From assembly GCA_014380545.1 (NCBI GenBank), contig JACMJP010000271.1, positions 1 to 16,482 on the forward strand: a DNA stretch of 16,482 nt, in the 5' to 3' direction. This stretch comes from Chitinophagales bacterium. GTDB lineage: Bacteria; Bacteroidota; Bacteroidia; Chitinophagales; BACL12. The translations under genes were made by a program, and so were the position numbers. Below are positions 8,716-15,898 of this stretch, one piece after another; position 1 is the first letter of the stretch; each line of letters opens with the position of its first letter. The notes under the pieces were generated by a model. The model made no database searches and was not told the DNA's origin. It saw only the letters and a list, made by a program, of their open reading frames with translations.

Positions 8716-8723
8716 TATCTTTG
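8716..8723 (+). promoter_or_regulatory. Candidate -7 element (TATCTTTG) of rpsO
   Basis: Exact TAnnTTTG match ending 26 bp before the rpsO ATG. A TTTG lies at 8680-8683, but 32 bp upstream is too far for a standard -33 element, so that half is not claimed. Confidence 0.45.
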
Positions 8724-8748
8724 CCTTCCTAAAGAATTAATTAGTACA

Positions 8749-9021
8749 ATGGCTCAAGTAACATCAGAAAGAAAAAAAGAAATTTTTAAAGAATTTTCAG
8801 GCTCTGAAAAAAATACAGGCACAGTAGAAAGCCAGATCGCTTTATTTACTGAACGCATAAATCATTTAACGGAACATTTAAAAGTCAAGAAAAAAGATTT
8901 CGCAACAAAACGCAGCTTGCTTATGCTGGTTGGTAAACGTCGCCGCTTTCTTAACTACATGATGAAGAAGGATATTGCAGCTTACCGTACATTAATTGAC
9001 AAGCTTAATATCAGGCGATAA
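8749..9021 (+). CDS. rpsO: Small ribosomal subunit protein S15
   Basis: Primary 16S rRNA-binding protein of the 30S central domain; it also contributes to a 30S-50S bridge. The 90-residue length matches the family (about 89). Conserved parts are the GTVESQIALFTERINHLTEHL segment (residues about 24-44), KKDFATKRSLLMLVGKRRRFLNYM (about 48-71) and the C-terminal LIDKLNIRR. It lies upstream of pnp, the same neighbour as in many bacteria, with a terminator-like hairpin between them. In E. coli S15 represses its own translation through a leader pseudoknot; the leader here is very short (about 25 nt from the candidate promoter), so that mechanism is not evident. Confidence 0.98.
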   Translation: MAQVTSERKKEIFKEFSGSEKNTGTVESQIALFTERINHLTEHLKVKKKDFATKRSLLMLVGKRRRFLNYMMKKDIAAYRTLIDKLNIRR

Positions 9022-9043
9022 TGATATACTAAAATAACTTTCG

Positions 9044-9084
9044 GGGCTATGGGGAATTTTTAAATTCCATAGCCCTGTTTTTTT
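9044..9084 (+). terminator. Hairpin plus T-run between rpsO and pnp
   Basis: GGGCTATGG plus AATTT (9044-9059, with a two-G bulge) pairs with AAATTCCATAGCCC (9062-9075), followed by seven T residues at 9078-9084. This has the form of an intrinsic terminator for rpsO. Because pnp starts only about 40 bp later with no exact TAnnTTTG box visible, partial read-through into pnp is likely. In E. coli the equivalent gap holds a terminator and an RNase III site used for PNPase control. Confidence 0.8.
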
Positions 9085-9126
9085 GCAATTGATTTTCGCA
9101 TCAACTGCTTTCAAAAAAATTTAATT

Positions 9127-11274
9127 ATGAATTTAAACGTAGTAACAAAAACCTTTGATTTTGGTGATGGCAGGTCTATTACCATAGAAACAGGAAAATT
9201 AGCAAAACAGGCAGATGGCTCTGTTGTTTTGCGTATGGGCGAAACAATGTTGCTGGCAACTGTAGTATCAGCAAAAGAGGCTAAAGCTGAAATAGATTTT
9301 ATGCCGCTTACTGTTGAATACCGTGAAAATTATGCAGCAGCAGGAAGGTTTCCCGGTGGATTTTTAAAAAGAGAGGCCAGGCCGAGTGAATATGAAATAT
9401 TAATAAGCCGTTTAATTGACCGTGCATTGCGCCCGCTATTCCCTGATAATTATCATGCGGAAACACAGGTTATTATAACATTACTATCTCTTGATACAGA
9501 AATATTACCTGATGCCCTTGCATGTTTCGCAGCCGGGGCTGCTCTTGCAGTTTCAGATATTCCATTTAACGGCCCTGTAAGTGAAGCAAGAGTTGGAAGA
9601 ATTGATGGAAAATATGTGATCAATCCAACAAGAACTGAATTGCAAAACTCAGATATAGATATGATTGTTGCCGGAAATCCGGACGATATAAACATGGTGG
9701 AAGGGGAATTAAAAGATGTGAAAGAGGAAGATATGCTCCAGGCAATCATATTTGCCCATGATGTAATTAAACGCCAGTGTGCTATGTTAAATGAATTAAC
9801 TGAAGCAGTTGGCAAAACAAAAAAAAGAGAATACAATCATGAAACAAATGATGATGTATTAAGAGAAACTTTGCGAAATGCTACCTATGAAAAAATATTG
9901 GCTGTTGCTAAAATGTCCTCAGCAACCAAAGTAGAAAGAAGAGAAAACTTTATCGGCATTATGGATGAATTCTTATCCATCTTTTCCGATGAAGAGAAAC
10001 AAGCAAAGGCAGGATTAGTGAACAGGTATTTCCATCAATTTGAAAAAGAAGCAATGCGGGAAATGATATTGAATGACAAACAAAGATTAGATGGAAGAAA
10101 GTTAGATGAGATAAGACCTATATGGTCAGAAATTGATTATTTACCGAGTGTGCATGGCTCAGCAGTTTTTTCAAGAGGTGAAACGCAATCATTAACCACT
10201 GTTACACTCGGAACAAAAATGGATGCACAGCTAATAGATGGTGTAGTTCATGAAGGAGAAAATAAATTTTTGCTGCATTATAATTTCCCACCTTATTCAA
10301 CAGGTGAGGCAAAACCACTAAGAGGGTTAGGAAGGAGAGAAATTGGTCATGGTAATCTTGCGATGCGGGCCTTAAAATATATTCTTCCTGCCGATAATGA
10401 GTACATAGTAAGGGTTGTTAGCGATGTATTAGAATCAAACGGCTCATCAAGTATGGCAACTGTCTGCGCTGGCTCAATGGCGTTAATGGATGCAGGTGTA
10501 AAAACAAAAGCTCCGGTTGCGGGAATTGCAATGGGATTAATTTCAACACAGGGTATGAAACAATATGCAATCCTTTCTGACATCCTTGGAGATGAAGACC
10601 ATCTTGGAGATATGGATTTTAAAGTTGCAGGAACAAGTAATGGTATTACAGCGGCCCAAATGGACCTGAAAGTGGATGGACTTAGCTTTGAAGTTTTGAA
10701 AATAGCCTTGGAACAGGCAAGAAAAGGTAGACTGCATATTCTCGGTGAAATGGCAAAATCAATTACACAGCCAAGAGAGGAATACAAACCGCATGTGCCG
10801 AGAATTGTGAAAATGCAAATACCCAGAGAATACATTGGTGCAGTTATAGGGCCAGGAGGGAAAATAATCCAGGAAATGCAAAGAGAAACCGGATGTGTGA
10901 TTACCATTGAAGAAGTTGGAGAATATGGAATGATTGATATATCTGCTGCAAATAAAGATGCCATAGATAAAGCAGTGAACAAAATTAAAGGAATAACTGC
11001 AACACCTGAAGTGGGAGATGTATATGAAGCAAAAGTGAAAAAGATTGTTGAGTTTGGTGCCTTTGTAGAATTTTTACCGGGAAAGGAAGGATTGCTGCAT
11101 ATCAGCGAAGTATCATGGCAGAGGTTAAATTCTTTAGATGGTGTTTTAAATGTTGGTGATAAGGTGAAAGTAAAATTATTAGAGGTAGATAAGCGCACAG
11201 GTAAATTCCGTTTATCCAGAAAAGTATTATTAGAAAGACCTGTTGCTCAACAGGAGGAAAAAAGGGAGAATTAA
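9127..11274 (+). CDS. pnp: Polyribonucleotide nucleotidyltransferase (PNPase)
   Basis: Phosphate-dependent 3'-to-5' exoribonuclease of RNA decay and quality control, working as a homotrimer in the cytoplasm. The 715 residues show the full domain order: first RNase PH domain (about 10-140, with ENYAAAGRFPGGF at 68-79), linking helical domain (about 145-300), second RNase PH domain (about 325-550, with GDEDHLGDMDFKVAGTSNG at 488-506, where D489 and D495 match the metal-binding aspartates), KH domain (about 555-620, IGPGGKII at 574-581) and S1 domain (about 628-700, FGAFVEFLPGKEGLLHISE). The short acidic/basic tail EEKREN is unremarkable. It follows rpsO and precedes rpoD, each separated by hairpins. 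A 283-codon open frame on the opposite strand is a shadow of this gene. Confidence 0.98.
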   Translation: MNLNVVTKTFDFGDGRSITIETGKLAKQADGSVVLRMGETMLLATVVSAKEAKAEIDFMPLTVEYRENYAAAGRFPGGFLKREARPSEYEILISRLIDRALRPLFPDNYHAETQVIITLLSLDTEILPDALACFAAGAALAVSDIPFNGPVSEARVGRIDGKYVINPTRTELQNSDIDMIVAGNPDDINMVEGELKDVKEEDMLQAIIFAHDVIKRQCAMLNELTEAVGKTKKREYNHETNDDVLRETLRNATYEKILAVAKMSSATKVERRENFIGIMDEFLSIFSDEEKQAKAGLVNRYFHQFEKEAMREMILNDKQRLDGRKLDEIRPIWSEIDYLPSVHGSAVFSRGETQSLTTVTLGTKMDAQLIDGVVHEGENKFLLHYNFPPYSTGEAKPLRGLGRREIGHGNLAMRALKYILPADNEYIVRVVSDVLESNGSSSMATVCAGSMALMDAGVKTKAPVAGIAMGLISTQGMKQYAILSDILGDEDHLGDMDFKVAGTSNGITAAQMDLKVDGLSFEVLKIALEQARKGRLHILGEMAKSITQPREEYKPHVPRIVKMQIPREYIGAVIGPGGKIIQEMQRETGCVITIEEVGEYGMIDISAANKDAIDKAVNKIKGITATPEVGDVYEAKVKKIVEFGAFVEFLPGKEGLLHISEVSWQRLNSLDGVLNVGDKVKVKLLEVDKRTGKFRLSRKVLLERPVAQQEEKREN

Positions 11275-11299
11275 AAAACTCTTAAATTTATTATACTAT

Positions 11300-11330
11300 A
11301 AAAGCAGGAAAATCTCCTGCTTTTTATTTT
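11300..11330 (+). terminator. Intrinsic terminator of pnp
   Basis: A perfect 10-bp stem, AAAAGCAGGA (11300-11309) with TCCTGCTTTT (11315-11324), encloses a five-base loop and runs directly into TTTTTATTTT. It lies 25 bp after the pnp stop and looks like a strong rho-independent terminator. Confidence 0.88.
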
Positions 11331-11463
11331 TATGTGAAATGAATATTTACATACAACCCGTTTTTATCTACTTTCATCAATAAACTGTAAATAAGTTTTT
11401 ACTTTTATAAGGCAATAGACAGGTGACAAAAAAAGAGTGGATAAATAAACTAAAATGCTTTGC

Positions 11464-11471
11464 AACCTTTG
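11464..11471 (+). promoter_or_regulatory. Possible -7 element (AACCTTTG) of rpoD
   Basis: A 7-of-8 match to TAnnTTTG (first T replaced by A), ending 37 bp before the rpoD ATG in a gap after a strong terminator, where a promoter is expected. No -33 TTG is visible, so this is tentative. The rest of the 233-bp pnp-rpoD gap shows no other clear element. Confidence 0.3.
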
Positions 11472-11507
11472 TAACATAGCAGCGTACTAAACCACACAAA
11501 CTGAAAC

Positions 11508-12374
11508 ATGAGGCAATTAAAAATTTCCGCTTCAATCACTTCCCGTGAAACGGAGTCGCTCGAAAAATATCTCAACGAGATCTCCAAGTTGCCAATGATA
11601 TCACCTGAAGAAGAGGTTGAGCTTGCAAAAAGGATAAAATTAGGCGATGAATTAGCACTTGAAAAACTCACAAAAGCAAATTTGCGTTTTGTGGTTTCTG
11701 TTTCAAAACAATACCAGGGTCAGGGATTAACATTATCTGATCTTATTAATGAAGGTAATGTTGGTTTAATAAAAGCAGCCCAGCGTTTTGATGAAACAAA
11801 AGGATTTAAATTTATTTCTTATGCTGTTTGGTGGATACGTCAAAGTATTATGCTTGCAATTGTTGAACAATCAAGATTGGTGCGTTTACCTTTAAATAAA
11901 GTTGGAAGTTATACTAAACTAAATAAGCTTGCACATAAATTAGAGCAGGAGTATGAAAGGGAACCGACAATGGAAGAACTTGCTGAGATCATGAATTTAA
12001 AAGAGAGTGATGTAAAAGAATTATCACTAGGCAGTGCGAAACATGTGAGCATGGATGCTCCAATAAGTAATGATGGCGAAGAAGGAACAATGCTTGATCT
12101 TCTTGAAGGTGATAACACAGATAATCCTGATAAGGGATTAATATCAGATTCTTTAAGAGGTGAAATTGCAAGGGTACTTACAATGCTTACTGATCGTGAA
12201 TCAGAAATTGTTGCTGCTTATTATGGGTTAAATGGGTTTCAGCCATTAAACCTTGAAGAAATTGCGGCCCGTTTTGATCTTACAAGAGAAAGAGTAAGAC
12301 AAATAAAAGAAAGAGCAATTAGAAGATTAAGAAAAGTTACTACCAGCAAAATGCTTAAAACGTACCTTGGATAA
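11508..12374 (+). CDS. rpoD: Primary RNA polymerase sigma factor (RpoD/SigA)
   Basis: Sigma-70 family factor that directs RNA polymerase to housekeeping promoters. The 288 residues begin at region 1.2 (about 12-45, SLEKYLNEISKLPMISPEEE); region 1.1 is absent, as is usual for the Bacteroidota primary sigma. Region 2 (about 50-125) contains NLRFVVSVSKQYQ and the -10 recognition helix KGFKFISYAVWWIRQSI. Region 3 (about 130-185) has PTMEELAEIM, and region 4 (about 222-281) has the helix-turn-helix LEEIAARFDLTRERVRQIKERAIRRLR. The canonical SYATWWIRQ becomes SYAVWWIRQ, a mild and common substitution. It is preceded by the pnp terminator and followed by a bidirectional terminator, so it is probably monocistronic. 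Its group would read the TAnnTTTG elements marked elsewhere in the window. Confidence 0.96.
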   Translation: MRQLKISASITSRETESLEKYLNEISKLPMISPEEEVELAKRIKLGDELALEKLTKANLRFVVSVSKQYQGQGLTLSDLINEGNVGLIKAAQRFDETKGFKFISYAVWWIRQSIMLAIVEQSRLVRLPLNKVGSYTKLNKLAHKLEQEYEREPTMEELAEIMNLKESDVKELSLGSAKHVSMDAPISNDGEEGTMLDLLEGDNTDNPDKGLISDSLRGEIARVLTMLTDRESEIVAAYYGLNGFQPLNLEEIAARFDLTRERVRQIKERAIRRLRKVTTSKMLKTYLG

Positions 12375-12425
12375 ATACGAAACCCAAAATAAGAAATTCG
12401 AAAAAAAACAGAATAAATAAATATA

Positions 12426-12463
12426 AAAAGCCTTTGGTCTTGCATAAAGATCAAAGGTTTTTT
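12426..12463. terminator. Bidirectional terminator between rpoD and the convergent gene
   Basis: CCTTTGGTCTT (12431-12441) pairs with AAGATCAAAGG (12447-12457), one G·U included, around a five-base loop. AAAA before the left arm (12426-12429) and TTTTTT after the right arm (12458-12463) give a T-run for transcripts from either side. It lies between the two convergent stop codons. Confidence 0.85.
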
Positions 12464-12479
12464 ATTTAACTGAATTCAT

Positions 12480-13811
12480 TTAAAGTCTCGGAACATCCAC
12501 AATAAAATGTCCTGCGAAAGTATGTCTTTCAAAAGAGAGTAACATTACATGCAGTTTTGAAGCGTCTGCAATATCCCTGAATAATAACACTCCGTCAATT
12601 CCCAGTAAATGACTATCGAGCCAATTATCTTCTGCATCTGTTACAAATAAATAATAAGGATTTTGTTTTGAAGGAAAGGCAAGTATCTCCTCATAAGAAC
12701 TATTAAATGAATGATTGCCTATTCCCATGGAGCGCTGAAAACCCATACTGTGATTGTTCATATTTAATGCCGGCATTTTTTCAGGCTGAACACCACCGAT
12801 AATTAATTGTGTTGTTTTTGTTTTATCCGCAGATTGAAATGATAGCCGCAATTCAACAGCCTGTGTTTTTTCTTTATTCGTAGATGTTGTTCTGCTGTAA
12901 GTCATTCTTCCCGGATAACGAAAATTGCCGAGACTTGTATGCCGCACATCTTTTTTATTATACATTCCAAGAGAAACAAATGATGCATAAGCTGTACTGT
13001 CAGTTAAAAAATCATTTATGGAAGTGTATATTTTCGGGTATAAGATATTTTTTGCCTTTGTTTGACGCTCACCAATTACAGGATATAATTCAGCATTCAA
13101 ATTTTCATAGGGCATTATTTGTTCTGAATTAATTGTGCGTAATATATCTAAATTAATTTTCTGTGATGGTGGTGTTTTATAATTTGTGAGCATATCTTTC
13201 CATGTTTCAAAAGATGTATCATTTCTTTTTTCAAAAAGATTCTTATATAATTCTGCGGGAAAAGTAAACCAGCTTTGAAAATAAACCCGCTCTTTATTGT
13301 TTTCTGTAGCAAACATGCTCATTTCCCAAAGGCCTGCTCCAAGGCAATTATTTGCTATATCAACTCTTGTTATATTATTTTTTTCATCACCTGTTCCTTT
13401 TACTGTATAATATTCATTTGTGAATTTTGCCTGTATACGATTCCACTCCTGATTCATTAATGCTATATGTGTTAAATAACTATCACTTTTAATATGCTCA
13501 GCAATAGTTGGCATTATTTCTAATAAATTTATATTACTTAAAAAGATGCTGTCGCTTTTTTCATTTGCGGGTGTTATAAGAATATCAAAATTGCCGTTTT
13601 GTTTTTCGAAAAATGAAATTGTATTGTGGGCATAGATGCCTGCAAGTTTGTTCCTGTAACCTATATTATTATTATCAGGATATTCTGCATCTGTCATTGT
13701 TTTAATTTCCGCAGTATGTGTGCTTACATAAACAGGTTTATTTTTTTGCGCAAATAAAATTGCTGAAGGAAGAAAAAATATGATGAGTGAAGTAATTAAT
13801 AATTTTTTCAT
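12480..13811 (-). CDS. Exported protein of unknown function (443 aa)
   Basis: I do not recognise this protein. A clear Sec signal peptide is present: MKK, a hydrophobic core at about 4-19, then LFAQ with likely cleavage around residues 20-22. There is no lipobox cysteine and no T9SS sorting domain, so it should stay in the periplasm or reach the outer membrane by another route. The mature part is mixed alpha/beta, polar and Asn/Lys-rich, with no transmembrane segment, no repeats and no obvious catalytic triad or metal motif. The distinctive stretches WNRIQAKFTNEYYTVKG, VDIANNCLGAGLWEMSMF, LGNFRYPGRMTYSRT and AEDNWLDSHLLGIDGVLLFRD should serve to find homologues. The ATG start follows from the signal peptide. 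It is convergent with rpoD and has a weak promoter candidate and the 21-bp array upstream. Confidence 0.75.
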   Translation of the reverse strand: MKKLLITSLIIFFLPSAILFAQKNKPVYVSTHTAEIKTMTDAEYPDNNNIGYRNKLAGIYAHNTISFFEKQNGNFDILITPANEKSDSIFLSNINLLEIMPTIAEHIKSDSYLTHIALMNQEWNRIQAKFTNEYYTVKGTGDEKNNITRVDIANNCLGAGLWEMSMFATENNKERVYFQSWFTFPAELYKNLFEKRNDTSFETWKDMLTNYKTPPSQKINLDILRTINSEQIMPYENLNAELYPVIGERQTKAKNILYPKIYTSINDFLTDSTAYASFVSLGMYNKKDVRHTSLGNFRYPGRMTYSRTTSTNKEKTQAVELRLSFQSADKTKTTQLIIGGVQPEKMPALNMNNHSMGFQRSMGIGNHSFNSSYEEILAFPSKQNPYYLFVTDAEDNWLDSHLLGIDGVLLFRDIADASKLHVMLLSFERHTFAGHFIVDVPRL

Positions 13812-13839
13812 GCTTTAATGCTTCAATGTTTTCAGTATG

Positions 13840-13847
13840 TAAAGGTA
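13840..13847 (-). promoter_or_regulatory. Possible -7 element (TACCTTTA) of the 443-aa exported protein gene
   Basis: On the minus strand this reads TACCTTTA, a 7-of-8 match to TAnnTTTG, ending 29 bp before the start codon. It lies between the gene and the 21-bp repeat array. Tentative. Confidence 0.25.
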
Positions 13848-13883
13848 AAGAAGTTAGATGTTGTTTGAATAAGGTGATGTTGA

Positions 13884-14062
13884 GAAATACAACTGCTGTA
13901 TTGAGAAGATGGATTGGAGCGGTGAGAAGTTGGTTTGGAGCGTTGGGAAGTCACATTGGAACGATGGAATGTTAAATTGGAGCGTTGGAATATTAAATAT
14001 TAGCATTGAGATGTTGGTTTGCAACGTTGAGAAGATGAATTGGAGCGTTTAGAAGCGGAATT
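13884..14062 (+). repeat. Degenerate 21-bp tandem repeat, about 8.5 units
   Basis: Units start at 13884, 13905, 13926, 13947, 13968, 13989, 14010 and 14031, with a partial ninth at 14052. All eight full units are exactly 21 bp, with no indels. Written in two halves, the consensus is GAAGWTGRWT then TGGAGCGTTGR. The best-kept core is TTGGAGCGTTG; the first and sixth units are the most diverged. The spacing equals two turns of B-DNA at 10.5 bp per turn, and it is also a multiple of three. The array lies 72 bp upstream of the start of the 443-aa exported protein gene. It is not a CRISPR: there are no spacers. Confidence 0.85.
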
Positions 14063-14191
14063 CCCTGTGAAAAGATGGCAGCTTTGGATATTTTTAAAGC
14101 CAATGTGACTGGGTTGATGATTTGGGACTATATGTCACTATGGTTTGATTTCGATGTTTTGAGGGCATTGACCGATTTAGAGCATGTTGAA

Positions 14192-14241
14192 CGCAGGGTT
14201 ATTCTGATTTAATTATTTTTAATGGAAGGAAGAACCCTGCG
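14192..14241. repeat. Inverted repeat, 9-bp arms
   Basis: CGCAGGGTT (14192-14200) and AACCCTGCG (14233-14241) are perfect complements. After a one-base mismatch the pairing continues for about four more pairs inside. The loop of roughly 25-30 nt is AT-rich. It could fold in RNA from either strand. There is no adjacent T-run, so a terminator call is not justified. Confidence 0.5.
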
Positions 14242-14341
14242 GCGAAAGAATGCCTGAGCATGTTCAGGCTTTGTATGAACAATTTTTATTTTATCATTTA
14301 TAATTTCTTTTTTAAACTTCATTTCAAAATACTTTTGTGTG

Positions 14342-14365
14342 GATGCCGGATCAGGTCGGCATGAC
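14342..14365. repeat. Short palindromic element (GATGCCG...CGGCATGAC)
   Basis: ATGCCG (14343-14348) and CGGCAT (14357-14362) form a six-bp stem around eight bases. The shape GATGCCG-N-CGGCATGAC resembles a palindromic repeat that recurs between genes in many Bacteroidota genomes; that family resemblance is from memory and is inferred. This copy seems to have lost a base in the right arm. Confidence 0.45.
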
Positions 14366-14403
14366 AGCTTCATTGTTATTTTTTCTGTAATACTCCGCCG
14401 TCA

Positions 14404-14430
14404 GGTCATTGCGAGCCTGCTCCGCAATCT
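14404..14430. repeat. Palindromic GTCATTGCGAG-type element 3' of the antiporter gene
   Basis: ATTGCG (14408-14413) pairs with CGCAAT (14423-14428). With one bulged G the stem extends through AGC/GCT. It sits eight bases beyond the antiporter stop codon, so it would form a hairpin at the 3' end of that mRNA. It shares the pattern GTCATTG-n-GAGC-n6/7-GCAATC with the element at 15899-15996. No T-run follows, so it may protect the RNA end rather than terminate. Confidence 0.6.
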
Positions 14431-14437
14431 ATTCAAA

Positions 14438-15889
14438 TTAATTTATTGCAAATCCTAAAATAACATATACTACGCAACTTATCGAAAACGAAATTAAAGC
14501 ATATGGTAATTGCGTAATTCCATGTGCGTAATTATTACACTCCGCTCCCTGCGATGCAAGTATTGTTGCATCACTGAAAAAACATGCATGTGCACCAAAT
14601 GCCCCTGCACTTACTACTGCACCAATACACAACCACATATTACAATCTAAAGCAGTTGCTAAAGGAATTACCAACGGAATAGCAATGGCATATAATCCCC
14701 AACTGTTACCGGTGGCAAAAGCAATTGCCCCTAATGTCAAAAAAATGATCAATGGTAAAAATTCTTTATTTACACGACCATTTACACTGTCAATCACATA
14801 TTGCGTTAATCCCATTTCATCACCCAGGTTTTTTAATACATAACTCAGTACCAATAAAACCAAAGCATACAACATACTTTTCATGCCTTCTATAGTTGAT
14901 GCGGATAAAGTTTTTATTGGTGCAACTTTTTTAATTGCGTAATAAATAATTGTGAAAACCAAAGCAGTTATAATTCCTTTTAATGCATCAAGATCCATGA
15001 TGATTGTTGCGCTGATCAAAACAATTAACGGTAAAATTAAATACCATGAACTCGCTTCACTTTTTCCTTTTACTTTTCTTTGTCCTTCAGGAATGGCAAG
15101 TAAATTCTCTTTATCCAAAGCGTCTTCATCAAGGAATACTTCCACATCTAATTTGAATTCTTTTGAATTGTCCGGTATTACCTGACCAGTTTTTTCTGCT
15201 CTTGCAATTGCTTTCTTCATTCGCCCAATAATTGGAATAATTCCAAGAATAGTTAAGGGCACCAATAAAAATTGAATATATCCGTAAGAAATAAATGGAA
15301 TAATATTCAAGTAGGCAGCAATTCCATCGCCCTCAGCAACCAACTGATTATCCTCTAATAATTTACCGATAAAAATAACCCATGTTGAAATTGGAACGAT
15401 AACACAAATTGGAACTGCTGTTGAACTCACAACATACGCAAGCATCTCTCTTGGAATTTTATAGTGGTCTGTAATTTTTTTCATCGTTGTTCCCGTAGTG
15501 AGTGCATTCAAATAATCATCAACAAATAAGAATGTTCCGAATATCCAGGTTGTTAATAATGATTTCTTTTTTGTGTTAGCATGCTTCAACATTTGATTAC
15601 CGAATTGCAAAACACCACCACTTCGAATCATTAAATTAATTAAAGCACCGTATAAGCAACAAACCATAATTACCCATACCATGAGTTCATCCTGTAATGT
15701 TACAGTAAAAGAGTTTATTGTTGCATCAAAAAAATTTGTTTCAGTAGACATGAAATCAATAATAATATATCCGGCAAGAATTCCTATAATAAGCGGTTCT
15801 AATGATAATCGTGTCCACAATGCAATGATGATCACAATGAGTGGCGGAAGTAATGAGAGCCAGCCGAAATATGTTATTGTTTCTTCCAT
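14438..15889 (-). CDS. Na+/H+ antiporter, NhaC family
   Basis: Polytopic inner-membrane exchanger that probably trades Na+ for H+; some members of this family (for example B. subtilis MleN) couple organic-acid exchange instead. The 483 residues carry about ten or more hydrophobic helices, with a charged, presumably cytoplasmic loop at about 223-282 (RMKKAIARAEKTG ... EGQRKVKGKSE) between two halves. Family motifs are FVDDYLNALTTG (122-133), FATGNSWGLYAIAIPL (391-406) and CFFSDATILASQGAECNN (436-453); the acidic pair D124-D125 and D440 are good candidates for ion-coupling residues by analogy. It follows the aldehyde dehydrogenase gene on the same strand after 113 bp that is filled by a palindromic element. 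Both flanks carry related repeats. Substrate choice cannot be told from sequence. Confidence 0.88.
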   Translation of the reverse strand: MEETITYFGWLSLLPPLIVIIIALWTRLSLEPLIIGILAGYIIIDFMSTETNFFDATINSFTVTLQDELMVWVIMVCCLYGALINLMIRSGGVLQFGNQMLKHANTKKKSLLTTWIFGTFLFVDDYLNALTTGTTMKKITDHYKIPREMLAYVVSSTAVPICVIVPISTWVIFIGKLLEDNQLVAEGDGIAAYLNIIPFISYGYIQFLLVPLTILGIIPIIGRMKKAIARAEKTGQVIPDNSKEFKLDVEVFLDEDALDKENLLAIPEGQRKVKGKSEASSWYLILPLIVLISATIIMDLDALKGIITALVFTIIYYAIKKVAPIKTLSASTIEGMKSMLYALVLLVLSYVLKNLGDEMGLTQYVIDSVNGRVNKEFLPLIIFLTLGAIAFATGNSWGLYAIAIPLVIPLATALDCNMWLCIGAVVSAGAFGAHACFFSDATILASQGAECNNYAHGITQLPYALISFSISCVVYVILGFAIN

Positions 15890-15898
15890 TAATTGTTT

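Larger units (their letters stand above)
13812..14437. other. Repeat-rich 626-bp intergenic region
   Basis: No convincing gene is present. From left to right it contains a weak promoter box for the leftward gene, the degenerate 21-bp tandem array (13884-14062), a short open frame (14075-14212, 45 codons) of doubtful coding value, a 9-bp inverted repeat (14192-14241), a small hairpin (GCCTGA/TCAGGC, 14252-14269), an AT-rich stretch (about 14277-14332), and two palindromic elements of dispersed-repeat type (14342-14365 and 14404-14430). The plus strand of the left half is notably poor in C and rich in G and T. The makeup suggests an intergenic site that gathers repeats. Confidence 0.7.

Noticed and set aside
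9453..9836. 127-codon antisense open frame inside pnp
   Set aside because: Shadow of the first RNase PH and helical domains of pnp; no protein-like motif.
10347..11198. 283-codon open frame on the strand opposite pnp
   Set aside because: It lies entirely inside pnp, whose PNPase domains are unmistakable, and its product is Ser/Ile/Thr-rich low-complexity sequence as expected from reading AT-biased codons backwards.
13884..14062. CRISPR-like array
   Set aside because: Units are directly abutting with no spacers, are much too short and are degenerate; no cas gene is nearby.
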